From NCBI RefSeq assembly GCF_023898315.1, contig NC_064617.1:719313702-719377701 (forward strand): a stretch of DNA of 64,000 nucleotides. Direction: 5' to 3'. Position numbers and translations under genes: made by a program. Source of the DNA: Schistocerca nitens. Its lineage: Eukaryota; Arthropoda; Insecta; Orthoptera; Acrididae. The first letter of the stretch is position 1. Each line of letters starts with the position of its first letter. Below are positions 53,886 to 64,000 of this stretch, in pieces. The notes beneath the pieces were generated by a model. The model did not search any database. It saw only the letters and a list, made by a program, of their open reading frames with translations, and had not been told where the DNA came from.

Positions 53886-54417
53886 TGTGATTTTGCGTAA
53901 AAACGAGCAGAAATTTTCGCACACATGTGACATGCGTGGGTGAAAGCGGATCCAAACCAGTGACACCATTCTCAACAAGACGGAAATTTATGTTTCAGAA
54001 TACTGTTTCGCGACGGCCGCTGTCTGTTGCGGCTCTCGGTTTACCTCGCACGGACGCTAGTACTGCAGAAATCAGTCGCAGGCCCACGAACGCGCCCCCG
54101 TCATTTTGTCGCGCCGTCGCCGTGTTCGTGAGTACGCAGATGTGCTTCAAAGTGTTGGACAGAGCGAGCATTCATTTCTTGTTAAGAATCGCAATTCAAT
54201 TCATTCGAGTGTGGCAAAAGCAGTGGTGCAGCGTTTTCCTTTCTTAAGATCTCGCAGCTGCTTGCAAGTATGTCCATCGTTTAAGACGACAGAAAAGTAG
54301 CGTCAGCGGTGCGTCAGTGGGAAGTCGGTGAAGTCGCCATTGGAGCCATAAGCCAGTAATTACGACACGCGAATCACTCAAACACCATGCAGCATGTACC
54401 ACAATGCTCGGCCGAGG

Positions 54418-54490
54418 GACCGGGTAGCTCAGCCGGTAGAGCGCTAGACTTTCAACCAAAGGGTCCCGGGTTCAAACCCCCGTCCAGGCC
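54418..54490 (+). pseudogene. Lys-like tRNA pseudogene, unit 29
   Basis: As unit 1. Confidence 0.8.
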
Positions 54491-54621
54491 AAAATTGATA
54501 CACTGTCGTAACGGCTAATGTGCTGGCAACGGAAGCACTACAGAAACGAGTGAGGCCATGTCGTGTTCTTACGTCAGATTGCTTGAAAAGTTGCACTTGC
54601 CGAGAGACGCTTCTGCGACCG

Positions 54622-54703
54622 GCAGTCGTGGCCGAGTGGTTAAGGCGTCTGACTAGAAATCAGATTCCCTCTGGGAGCGTAGGTTCGAGTCCTACCGACT
54701 GCG
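54622..54703 (+). tRNA. tRNA-Ser(AGA), unit 29
   Basis: As unit 13. Confidence 0.96.
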
Positions 54704-55047
54704 TCCTTTGTTGTGTCAAGAGGTGAAGAACATCTCCAACGGAACCGTGAAATGAGCGAATACGTGGGAAACACTGCATTCGAGACGCTTGTGAATTTTA
54801 CAATTGTCCAGTGAGTGTCGACAAAACACGTAGCTCCTCTGCTGAGACGTACAAACTGCTGCAATTTCACTTTACATCGTGTGTCAGCTTTCTTCGATAG
54901 TCTGTTACGACCCTAGCGTAATGAGTTTATAGACAGCAGTCAGACGACGTTTTAATAGTAACAGCTCCACGCAACGACTACCCAACAGTAAAGGACATGA
55001 GGCAATGTGTCAGTATGCCTAAAGGGAGGGGTGTTCAGGTAACGTGA

Positions 55048-55120
55048 GCCCGGATAGCTCAGTCGGTAGAGCATTAGGCTTTTAACCTAAGGGTCCAGGG
55101 TTCAAGTCCCTGTTCGGGCG
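55048..55120 (+). tRNA. tRNA-Lys(UUU), unit 30
   Basis: As unit 1. Confidence 0.97.
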
Positions 55121-55258
55121 GAAATTTTAATACCTTGGTAGCCGCACGTCTCGTAGCGGTGTAAGCACTACGGAAAAGAATGCTGCTACGCCGTTTCCTG
55201 GCACTGCAGTGCTTTAAACAGTAGCAGTTGCATGTGTCGGGAGGATCTTCCGCTACTG

Positions 55259-55340
55259 GCAGTCGTGGCCGAGTGGTTAAGGCGTCTGACTCGAAATCAG
55301 ATTCCCTCTGGGAGCGTAGGTTCGAATCCTACCGGCTGCG
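55259..55340 (+). tRNA. tRNA-Ser(CGA), unit 30
   Basis: As unit 1. Confidence 0.97.
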
Positions 55341-55872
55341 TGTGATTTTGCGTAAAAACGAGCAGAAATTTTCGCACACATGTGACATGCGTGGGTGAAA
55401 GCGGATCCAAACCAGTGACACCATTCTCAACAAGACGGAAATTTATGTTTCAGAATACTGTTTCGCGACGGCCGCTGTCTGTTGCGGCTCTCGGTTTACC
55501 TCGCACGGACGCTAGTACTGCAGAAATCAGTCGCAGGCCCACGAACGCGCCCCCGTCATTTTGTCGCGCCGTCGCCGTGTTCGTGAGTACGCAGATGTGC
55601 TTCAAAGTGTTGGACAGAGCGAGCATTCATTTCTTGTTAAGAATCGCAATTCAATTCATTCGAGTGTGGCAAAAGCAGTGGTGCAGCGTTTTCCTTTCTT
55701 AAGATCTCGCAGCTGCTTGCAAGTATGTCCATCGTTTAAGACGACAGAAAAGTAGCGTCAGCGGTGCGTCAGTGGGAAGTCGGTGAAGTCGCCATTGGAG
55801 CCATAAGCCAGTAATTACGACACGCGAATCACTCAAACACCATGCAGCATGTACCACAATGCTCGGCCGAGG

Positions 55873-55945
55873 GACCGGGTAGCTCAGCCGGTAGAGCGCT
55901 AGACTTTCAACCAAAGGGTCCCGGGTTCAAACCCCCGTCCAGGCC
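55873..55945 (+). pseudogene. Lys-like tRNA pseudogene, unit 30
   Basis: As unit 1. Confidence 0.8.
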
Positions 55946-56076
55946 AAAATTGATACACTGTCGTAACGGCTAATGTGCTGGCAACGGAAGCACTACAGAA
56001 ACGAGTGAGGCCATGTCGTGTTCTTACGTCAGATTGCTTGAAAAGTTGCACTTGCCGAGAGACGCTTCTGCGACCG

Positions 56077-56158
56077 GCAGTCGTGGCCGAGTGGTTAAGG
56101 CGTCTGACTAGAAATCAGATTCCCTCTGGGAGCGTAGGTTCGAGTCCTACCGACTGCG
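56077..56158 (+). tRNA. tRNA-Ser(AGA), unit 30
   Basis: As unit 13. Confidence 0.96.
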
Positions 56159-56502
56159 TCCTTTGTTGTGTCAAGAGGTGAAGAACATCTCCAACGGAAC
56201 CGTGAAATGAGCGAATACGTGGGAAACACTGCATTCGAGACGCTTGTGAATTTTACAATTGTCCAGTGAGTGTCGACAAAACACGTAGCTCCTCTGCTGA
56301 GACGTACAAACTGCTGCAATTTCACTTTACATCGTGTGTCAGCTTTCTTCGATAGTCTGTTACGACCCTAGCGTAATGAGTTTATAGACAGCAGTCAGAC
56401 GACGTTTTAATAGTAACAGCTCCACGCAACGACTACCCAACAGTAAAGGACATGAGGCAATGTGTCAGTATGCCTAAAGGGAGGGGTGTTCAGGTAACGT
56501 GA

Positions 56503-56575
56503 GCCCGGATAGCTCAGTCGGTAGAGCATTAGGCTTTTAACCTAAGGGTCCAGGGTTCAAGTCCCTGTTCGGGCG
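56503..56575 (+). tRNA. tRNA-Lys(UUU), unit 31
   Basis: As unit 1. Confidence 0.97.
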
Positions 56576-56713
56576 GAAATTTTAATACCTTGGTAGCCGC
56601 ACGTCTCGTAGCGGTGTAAGCACTACGGAAAAGAATGCTGCTACGCCGTTTCCTGGCACTGCAGTGCTTTAAACAGTAGCAGTTGCATGTGTCGGGAGGA
56701 TCTTCCGCTACTG

Positions 56714-56795
56714 GCAGTCGTGGCCGAGTGGTTAAGGCGTCTGACTCGAAATCAGATTCCCTCTGGGAGCGTAGGTTCGAATCCTACCGGCTGCG
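56714..56795 (+). tRNA. tRNA-Ser(CGA), unit 31
   Basis: As unit 1. The spacer after it has a private A-to-G change at 56873 and an 11-bp deletion near 57219. Confidence 0.97.
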
Positions 56796-57316
56796 TGTGA
56801 TTTTGCGTAAAAACGAGCAGAAATTTTCGCACACATGTGACATGCGTGGGTGAAAGCGGATCCAAACCAGTGGCACCATTCTCAACAAGACGGAAATTTA
56901 TGTTTCAGAATACTGTTTCGCGACGGCCGCTGTCTGTTGCGGCTCTCGGTTTACCTCGCACGGACGCTAGTACTGCAGAAATCAGTCGCAGGCCCACGAA
57001 CGCGCCCCCGTCATTTTGTCGCGCCGTCGCCGTGTTCGTGAGTACGCAGATGTGCTTCAAAGTGTTGGACAGAGCGAGCATTCATTTCTTGTTAAGAATC
57101 GCAATTCAATTCATTCGAGTGTGGCAAAAGCAGTGGTGCAGCGTTTTCCTTTCTTAAGATCTCGCAGCTGCTTGCAAGTATGTCCATCGTTTAAGACGAC
57201 AGAAAAGTAGCGTCAGCGGGAAGTCGGTGAAGTCGCCATTGGAGCCATAAGCCAGTAATTACGACACGCGAATCACTCAAACACCATGCAGCATGTACCA
57301 CAATGCTCGGCCGAGG

Positions 57317-57389
57317 GACCGGGTAGCTCAGCCGGTAGAGCGCTAGACTTTCAACCAAAGGGTCCCGGGTTCAAACCCCCGTCCAGGCC
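57317..57389 (+). pseudogene. Lys-like tRNA pseudogene, unit 31
   Basis: As unit 1, 11 bp closer to tRNA-Ser(CGA) than usual. Confidence 0.8.
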
Positions 57390-57520
57390 AAAATTGATAC
57401 ACTGTCGTAACGGCTAATGTGCTGGCAACGGAAGCACTACAGAAACGAGTGAGGCCATGTCGTGTTCTTACGTCAGATTGCTTGAAAAGTTGCACTTGCC
57501 GAGAGACGCTTCTGCGACCG

Positions 57521-57602
57521 GCAGTCGTGGCCGAGTGGTTAAGGCGTCTGACTAGAAATCAGATTCCCTCTGGGAGCGTAGGTTCGAGTCCTACCGACTG
57601 CG
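57521..57602 (+). tRNA. tRNA-Ser(AGA), unit 31
   Basis: As unit 13. Confidence 0.96.
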
Positions 57603-57946
57603 TCCTTTGTTGTGTCAAGAGGTGAAGAACATCTCCAACGGAACCGTGAAATGAGCGAATACGTGGGAAACACTGCATTCGAGACGCTTGTGAATTTTAC
57701 AATTGTCCAGTGAGTGTCGACAAAACACGTAGCTCCTCTGCTGAGACGTACAAACTGCTGCAATTTCACTTTACATCGTGTGTCAGCTTTCTTCGATAGT
57801 CTGTTACGACCCTAGCGTAATGAGTTTATAGACAGCAGTCAGACGACGTTTTAATAGTAACAGCTCCACGCAACGACTACCCAACAGTAAAGGACATGAG
57901 GCAATGTGTCAGTATGCCTAAAGGGAGGGGTGTTCAGGTAACGTGA

Positions 57947-58019
57947 GCCCGGATAGCTCAGTCGGTAGAGCATTAGGCTTTTAACCTAAGGGTCCAGGGT
58001 TCAAGTCCCTGTTCGGGCG
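57947..58019 (+). tRNA. tRNA-Lys(UUU), unit 32
   Basis: As unit 1. Confidence 0.97.
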
Positions 58020-58157
58020 GAAATTTTAATACCTTGGTAGCCGCACGTCTCGTAGCGGTGTAAGCACTACGGAAAAGAATGCTGCTACGCCGTTTCCTGG
58101 CACTGCAGTGCTTTAAACAGTAGCAGTTGCATGTGTCGGGAGGATCTTCCGCTACTG

Positions 58158-58239
58158 GCAGTCGTGGCCGAGTGGTTAAGGCGTCTGACTCGAAATCAGA
58201 TTCCCTCTGGGAGCGTAGGTTCGAATCCTACCGGCTGCG
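58158..58239 (+). tRNA. tRNA-Ser(CGA), unit 32
   Basis: As unit 1. Confidence 0.97.
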
Positions 58240-58771
58240 TGTGATTTTGCGTAAAAACGAGCAGAAATTTTCGCACACATGTGACATGCGTGGGTGAAAG
58301 CGGATCCAAACCAGTGACACCATTCTCAACAAGACGGAAATTTATGTTTCAGAATACTGTTTCGCGACGGCCGCTGTCTGTTGCGGCTCTCGGTTTACCT
58401 CGCACGGACGCTAGTACTGCAGAAATCAGTCGCAGGCCCACGAACGCGCCCCCGTCATTTTGTCGCGCCGTCGCCGTGTTCGTGAGTACGCAGATGTGCT
58501 TCAAAGTGTTGGACAGAGCGAGCATTCATTTCTTGTTAAGAATCGCAATTCAATTCATTCGAGTGTGGCAAAAGCAGTGGTGCAGCGTTTTCCTTTCTTA
58601 AGATCTCGCAGCTGCTTGCAAGTATGTCCATCGTTTAAGACGACAGAAAAGTAGCGTCAGCGGTGCGTCAGTGGGAAGTCGGTGAAGTCGCCATTGGAGC
58701 CATAAGCCAGTAATTACGACACGCGAATCACTCAAACACCATGCAGCATGTACCACAATGCTCGGCCGAGG

Positions 58772-58844
58772 GACCGGGTAGCTCAGCCGGTAGAGCGCTA
58801 GACTTTCAACCAAAGGGTCCCGGGTTCAAACCCCCGTCCAGGCC
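58772..58844 (+). pseudogene. Lys-like tRNA pseudogene, unit 32
   Basis: As unit 1. Confidence 0.8.
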
Positions 58845-58975
58845 AAAATTGATACACTGTCGTAACGGCTAATGTGCTGGCAACGGAAGCACTACAGAAA
58901 CGAGTGAGGCCATGTCGTGTTCTTACGTCAGATTGCTTGAAAAGTTGCACTTGCCGAGAGACGCTTCTGCGACCG

Positions 58976-59057
58976 GCAGTCGTGGCCGAGTGGTTAAGGC
59001 GTCTGACTAGAAATCAGATTCCCTCTGGGAGCGTAGGTTCGAGTCCTACCGACTGCG
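58976..59057 (+). tRNA. tRNA-Ser(AGA), unit 32
   Basis: As unit 13. Confidence 0.96.
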
Positions 59058-59401
59058 TCCTTTGTTGTGTCAAGAGGTGAAGAACATCTCCAACGGAACC
59101 GTGAAATGAGCGAATACGTGGGAAACACTGCATTCGAGACGCTTGTGAATTTTACAATTGTCCAGTGAGTGTCGACAAAACACGTAGCTCCTCTGCTGAG
59201 ACGTACAAACTGCTGCAATTTCACTTTACATCGTGTGTCAGCTTTCTTCGATAGTCTGTTACGACCCTAGCGTAATGAGTTTATAGACAGCAGTCAGACG
59301 ACGTTTTAATAGTAACAGCTCCACGCAACGACTACCCAACAGTAAAGGACATGAGGCAATGTGTCAGTATGCCTAAAGGGAGGGGTGTTCAGGTAACGTG
59401 A

Positions 59402-59474
59402 GCCCGGATAGCTCAGTCGGTAGAGCATTAGGCTTTTAACCTAAGGGTCCAGGGTTCAAGTCCCTGTTCGGGCG
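59402..59474 (+). tRNA. tRNA-Lys(UUU), unit 33
   Basis: As unit 1. Confidence 0.97.
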
Positions 59475-59612
59475 GAAATTTTAATACCTTGGTAGCCGCA
59501 CGTCTCGTAGCGGTGTAAGCACTACGGAAAAGAATGCTGCTACGCCGTTTCCTGGCACTGCAGTGCTTTAAACAGTAGCAGTTGCATGTGTCGGGAGGAT
59601 CTTCCGCTACTG

Positions 59613-59694
59613 GCAGTCGTGGCCGAGTGGTTAAGGCGTCTGACTCGAAATCAGATTCCCTCTGGGAGCGTAGGTTCGAATCCTACCGGCTGCG
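59613..59694 (+). tRNA. tRNA-Ser(CGA), unit 33
   Basis: As unit 1. Confidence 0.97.
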
Positions 59695-60226
59695 TGTGAT
59701 TTTGCGTAAAAACGAGCAGAAATTTTCGCACACATGTGACATGCGTGGGTGAAAGCGGATCCAAACCAGTGACACCATTCTCAACAAGACGGAAATTTAT
59801 GTTTCAGAATACTGTTTCGCGACGGCCGCTGTCTGTTGCGGCTCTCGGTTTACCTCGCACGGACGCTAGTACTGCAGAAATCAGTCGCAGGCCCACGAAC
59901 GCGCCCCCGTCATTTTGTCGCGCCGTCGCCGTGTTCGTGAGTACGCAGATGTGCTTCAAAGTGTTGGACAGAGCGAGCATTCATTTCTTGTTAAGAATCG
60001 CAATTCAATTCATTCGAGTGTGGCAAAAGCAGTGGTGCAGCGTTTTCCTTTCTTAAGATCTCGCAGCTGCTTGCAAGTATGTCCATCGTTTAAGACGACA
60101 GAAAAGTAGCGTCAGCGGTGCGTCAGTGGGAAGTCGGTGAAGTCGCCATTGGAGCCATAAGCCAGTAATTACGACACGCGAATCACTCAAACACCATGCA
60201 GCATGTACCACAATGCTCGGCCGAGG

Positions 60227-60299
60227 GACCGGGTAGATCAGCCGGTAGAGCGCTAGACTTTCAACCAAAGGGTCCCGGGTTCAAACCCCCGTCCAGGCC
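60227..60299 (+). pseudogene. Lys-like tRNA pseudogene, unit 33, D-arm variant
   Basis: C-to-A at 60237 (TAGATCAG for TAGCTCAG) breaks a D-stem pair and the A box. It is the only copy of this pseudogene in which I noticed a change. Confidence 0.8.
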
Positions 60300-60430
60300 A
60301 AAATTGATACACTGTCGTAACGGCTAATGTGCTGGCAACGGAAGCACTACAGAAACGAGTGAGGCCATGTCGTGTTCTTACGTCAGATTGCTTGAAAAGT
60401 TGCACTTGCCGAGAGACGCTTCTGCGACCG

Positions 60431-60512
60431 GCAGTCGTGGCCGAGTGGTTAAGGCGTCTGACTAGAAATCAGATTCCCTCTGGGAGCGTAGGTTCGAGTC
60501 CTACCGACTGCG
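60431..60512 (+). tRNA. tRNA-Ser(AGA), unit 33
   Basis: As unit 13. Confidence 0.96.
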
Positions 60513-60856
60513 TCCTTTGTTGTGTCAAGAGGTGAAGAACATCTCCAACGGAACCGTGAAATGAGCGAATACGTGGGAAACACTGCATTCGAGACGCTTG
60601 TGAATTTTACAATTGTCCAGTGAGTGTCGACAAAACACGTAGCTCCTCTGCTGAGACGTACAAACTGCTGCAATTTCACTTTACATCGTGTGTCAGCTTT
60701 CTTCGATAGTCTGTTACGACCCTAGCGTAATGAGTTTATAGACAGCAGTCAGACGACGTTTTAATAGTAACAGCTCCACGCAACGACTACCCAACAGTAA
60801 AGGACATGAGGCAATGTGTCAGTATGCCTAAAGGGAGGGGTGTTCAGGTAACGTGA

Positions 60857-60929
60857 GCCCGGATAGCTCAGTCGGTAGAGCATTAGGCTTTTAACCTAAG
60901 GGTCCAGGGTTCAAGTCCCTGTTCGGGCG
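60857..60929 (+). tRNA. tRNA-Lys(UUU), unit 34
   Basis: As unit 1. Confidence 0.97.
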
Positions 60930-61067
60930 GAAATTTTAATACCTTGGTAGCCGCACGTCTCGTAGCGGTGTAAGCACTACGGAAAAGAATGCTGCTACGC
61001 CGTTTCCTGGCACTGCAGTGCTTTAAACAGTAGCAGTTGCATGTGTCGGGAGGATCTTCCGCTACTG

Positions 61068-61149
61068 GCAGTCGTGGCCGAGTGGTTAAGGCGTCTGACT
61101 CGAAATCAGATTCCCTCTGGGAGCGTAGGTTCGAATCCTACCGGCTGCG
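61068..61149 (+). tRNA. tRNA-Ser(CGA), unit 34
   Basis: As unit 1. The spacer after it has the same 11-bp deletion as unit 31. Confidence 0.97.
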
Positions 61150-61670
61150 TGTGATTTTGCGTAAAAACGAGCAGAAATTTTCGCACACATGTGACATGCG
61201 TGGGTGAAAGCGGATCCAAACCAGTGACACCATTCTCAACAAGACGGAAATTTATGTTTCAGAATACTGTTTCGCGACGGCCGCTGTCTGTTGCGGCTCT
61301 CGGTTTACCTCGCACGGACGCTAGTACTGCAGAAATCAGTCGCAGGCCCACGAACGCGCCCCCGTCATTTTGTCGCGCCGTCGCCGTGTTCGTGAGTACG
61401 CAGATGTGCTTCAAAGTGTTGGACAGAGCGAGCATTCATTTCTTGTTAAGAATCGCAATTCAATTCATTCGAGTGTGGCAAAAGCAGTGGTGCAGCGTTT
61501 TCCTTTCTTAAGATCTCGCAGCTGCTTGCAAGTATGTCCATCGTTTAAGACGACAGAAAAGTAGCGTCAGCGGGAAGTCGGTGAAGTCGCCATTGGAGCC
61601 ATAAGCCAGTAATTACGACACGCGAATCACTCAAACACCATGCAGCATGTACCACAATGCTCGGCCGAGG

Positions 61671-61743
61671 GACCGGGTAGCTCAGCCGGTAGAGCGCTAG
61701 ACTTTCAACCAAAGGGTCCCGGGTTCAAACCCCCGTCCAGGCC
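61671..61743 (+). pseudogene. Lys-like tRNA pseudogene, unit 34
   Basis: As unit 1. Confidence 0.8.
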
Positions 61744-61874
61744 AAAATTGATACACTGTCGTAACGGCTAATGTGCTGGCAACGGAAGCACTACAGAAAC
61801 GAGTGAGGCCATGTCGTGTTCTTACGTCAGATTGCTTGAAAAGTTGCACTTGCCGAGAGACGCTTCTGCGACCG

Positions 61875-61956
61875 GCAGTCGTGGCCGAGTGGTTAAGGCG
61901 TCTGACTAGAAATCAGATTCCCTCTGGGAGCGTAGGTTCGAGTCCTACCGACTGCG
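61875..61956 (+). tRNA. tRNA-Ser(AGA), unit 34
   Basis: As unit 13. Confidence 0.96.
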
Positions 61957-62300
61957 TCCTTTGTTGTGTCAAGAGGTGAAGAACATCTCCAACGGAACCG
62001 TGAAATGAGCGAATACGTGGGAAACACTGCATTCGAGACGCTTGTGAATTTTACAATTGTCCAGTGAGTGTCGACAAAACACGTAGCTCCTCTGCTGAGA
62101 CGTACAAACTGCTGCAATTTCACTTTACATCGTGTGTCAGCTTTCTTCGATAGTCTGTTACGACCCTAGCGTAATGAGTTTATAGACAGCAGTCAGACGA
62201 CGTTTTAATAGTAACAGCTCCACGCAACGACTACCCAACAGTAAAGGACATGAGGCAATGTGTCAGTATGCCTAAAGGGAGGGGTGTTCAGGTAACGTGA

Positions 62301-62373
62301 GCCCGGATAGCTCAGTCGGTAGAGCATTAGGCTTTTAACCTAAGGGTCCAGGGTTCAAGTCCCTGTTCGGGCG
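62301..62373 (+). tRNA. tRNA-Lys(UUU), unit 35
   Basis: As unit 1. Confidence 0.97.
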
Positions 62374-62511
62374 GAAATTTTAATACCTTGGTAGCCGCAC
62401 GTCTCGTAGCGGTGTAAGCACTACGGAAAAGAATGCTGCTACGCCGTTTCCTGGCACTGCAGTGCTTTAAACAGTAGCAGTTGCATGTGTCGGGAGGATC
62501 TTCCGCTACTG

Positions 62512-62593
62512 GCAGTCGTGGCCGAGTGGTTAAGGCGTCTGACTCGAAATCAGATTCCCTCTGGGAGCGTAGGTTCGAATCCTACCGGCTGCG
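62512..62593 (+). tRNA. tRNA-Ser(CGA), unit 35
   Basis: As unit 1. Confidence 0.97.
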
Positions 62594-63125
62594 TGTGATT
62601 TTGCGTAAAAACGAGCAGAAATTTTCGCACACATGTGACATGCGTGGGTGAAAGCGGATCCAAACCAGTGACACCATTCTCAACAAGACGGAAATTTATG
62701 TTTCAGAATACTGTTTCGCGACGGCCGCTGTCTGTTGCGGCTCTCGGTTTACCTCGCACGGACGCTAGTACTGCAGAAATCAGTCGCAGGCCCACGAACG
62801 CGCCCCCGTCATTTTGTCGCGCCGTCGCCGTGTTCGTGAGTACGCAGATGTGCTTCAAAGTGTTGGACAGAGCGAGCATTCATTTCTTGTTAAGAATCGC
62901 AATTCAATTCATTCGAGTGTGGCAAAAGCAGTGGTGCAGCGTTTTCCTTTCTTAAGATCTCGCAGCTGCTTGCAAGTATGTCCATCGTTTAAGACGACAG
63001 AAAAGTAGCGTCAGCGGTGCGTCAGTGGGAAGTCGGTGAAGTCGCCATTGGAGCCATAAGCCAGTAATTACGACACGCGAATCACTCAAACACCATGCAG
63101 CATGTACCACAATGCTCGGCCGAGG

Positions 63126-63198
63126 GACCGGGTAGCTCAGCCGGTAGAGCGCTAGACTTTCAACCAAAGGGTCCCGGGTTCAAACCCCCGTCCAGGCC
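63126..63198 (+). pseudogene. Lys-like tRNA pseudogene, unit 35
   Basis: As unit 1. Confidence 0.8.
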
Positions 63199-63329
63199 AA
63201 AATTGATACACTGTCGTAACGGCTAATGTGCTGGCAACGGAAGCACTACAGAAACGAGTGAGGCCATGTCGTGTTCTTACGTCAGATTGCTTGAAAAGTT
63301 GCACTTGCCGAGAGACGCTTCTGCGACCG

Positions 63330-63411
63330 GCAGTCGTGGCCGAGTGGTTAAGGCGTCTGACTAGAAATCAGATTCCCTCTGGGAGCGTAGGTTCGAGTCC
63401 TACCGACTGCG
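63330..63411 (+). tRNA. tRNA-Ser(AGA), unit 35
   Basis: As unit 13. Confidence 0.96.
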
Positions 63412-63755
63412 TCCTTTGTTGTGTCAAGAGGTGAAGAACATCTCCAACGGAACCGTGAAATGAGCGAATACGTGGGAAACACTGCATTCGAGACGCTTGT
63501 GAATTTTACAATTGTCCAGTGAGTGTCGACAAAACACGTAGCTCCTCTGCTGAGACGTACAAACTGCTGCAATTTCACTTTACATCGTGTGTCAGCTTTC
63601 TTCGATAGTCTGTTACGACCCTAGCGTAATGAGTTTATAGACAGCAGTCAGACGACGTTTTAATAGTAACAGCTCCACGCAACGACTACCCAACAGTAAA
63701 GGACATGAGGCAATGTGTCAGTATGCCTAAAGGGAGGGGTGTTCAGGTAACGTGA

Positions 63756-63828
63756 GCCCGGATAGCTCAGTCGGTAGAGCATTAGGCTTTTAACCTAAGG
63801 GTCCAGGGTTCAAGTCCCTGTTCGGGCG
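63756..63828 (+). tRNA. tRNA-Lys(UUU), unit 36
   Basis: As unit 1. Confidence 0.97.
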
Positions 63829-63966
63829 GAAATTTTAATACCTTGGTAGCCGCACGTCTCGTAGCGGTGTAAGCACTACGGAAAAGAATGCTGCTACGCC
63901 GTTTCCTGGCACTGCAGTGCTTTAAACAGTAGCAGTTGCATGTGTCGGGAGGATCTTCCGCTACTG

Positions 63967-64000
63967 GCAGTCGTGGCCGAGTGGTTAAGGCGTCTGACTC
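63967..64000 (+). tRNA. tRNA-Ser(CGA), unit 36, cut by window edge
   Basis: The first 34 bases are present, up to the first anticodon base (C). The call as CGA rather than AGA rests on that C and on its place after tRNA-Lys. The array evidently continues beyond the window. Confidence 0.93.

Larger units (their letters stand above)
27628..64000 (+). repeat. tRNA gene array, block C (units 11-36)
   Basis: An uninterrupted array of about 25 units to the window edge. Units 11 and 12 have T7 after tRNA-Ser(AGA); units 13-35 all have TTTGTTG and mostly a 1,455-bp period. Private or shared changes noticed: T-to-C at 32861 (unit 14), a 2-bp deletion near 33933 (unit 15), an 11-bp deletion near 57219 (unit 31) and again near 61573 (unit 34), A-to-G at 56873 (unit 31), and C-to-A at 60237 (unit 33). 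Units 16-30 showed no difference by eye. Confidence 0.97.

Noticed and set aside
5240-64000. CRISPR-like or satellite array
   Set aside because: The period is about 1.45 kb with tRNA genes inside and no unique spacers. It is a gene array, not a CRISPR or simple satellite.

Overview
The window is animal nuclear DNA, most likely from an arthropod. The tRNA-Lys and tRNA-Ser genes closely resemble insect nuclear tRNAs from memory, transcription signals are of the RNA polymerase III type, and the only protein-coding genes are those of APE-type LINE retrotransposons. There are no bacterial operons and no recognisable host protein genes.

Layout: (1) 1-5006 is the 3' part of a first LINE (end of ORF1, whole ORF2, 3' UTR, poly(A)). 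(2) 5007-5239 is a short ladder of tRNA-gene fragments (Ser, Arg, Ser, Phe) separated by A-rich tails. (3) From 5240 to the right edge lies a head-to-tail array of a 1,453-1,456 bp unit (1,444 bp in two deleted copies), interrupted twice. Each unit carries, all on the plus strand, tRNA-Lys(UUU), tRNA-Ser(CGA), a degenerate Lys-like tRNA with TTC at the anticodon position, and tRNA-Ser(AGA). I number units 1-36 from their tRNA-Lys genes. By my count there are 36 tRNA-Lys, 33 uninterrupted tRNA-Ser(CGA), 35 Lys-like pseudogenes and 35 tRNA-Ser(AGA), plus partial copies. (4) A full-length second LINE (10245-15757) sits inside the tRNA-Ser(CGA) gene of unit 4. (5) A 5'-truncated third LINE (25939-27627) sits at the same spot in the tRNA-Ser(CGA) gene of unit 11.

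The central observation is that three different LINEs are all joined at their 3' poly(A) ends to the same base of a tRNA-Ser gene, the GTGG in the D loop within the A box. Element 2 has a perfect 4-bp GTGG duplication that restores an exact 82-nt tRNA gene. The proteins have an N-terminal APE endonuclease, a reverse transcriptase and a C-terminal C-X2-C-X7-H-X3-C finger, as in the L1/Tx1 group, which contains other small-RNA-gene-specific members. This looks like a lineage that uses tRNA-Ser genes as its landing site and lives in a multicopy tRNA array that tolerates single-copy loss.

The unit itself looks like an old duplication of a Lys-spacer-Ser module. In the second half the Lys gene has decayed and the Ser gene has a different anticodon. 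Homogenisation now keeps the decayed copy nearly invariant across the array. Three or four subfamilies are marked by the T-run after tRNA-Ser(AGA): T6 (one partial copy), T7, T5, and a TTTGTTG form that lacks a normal Pol III terminator and fills units 13-35.
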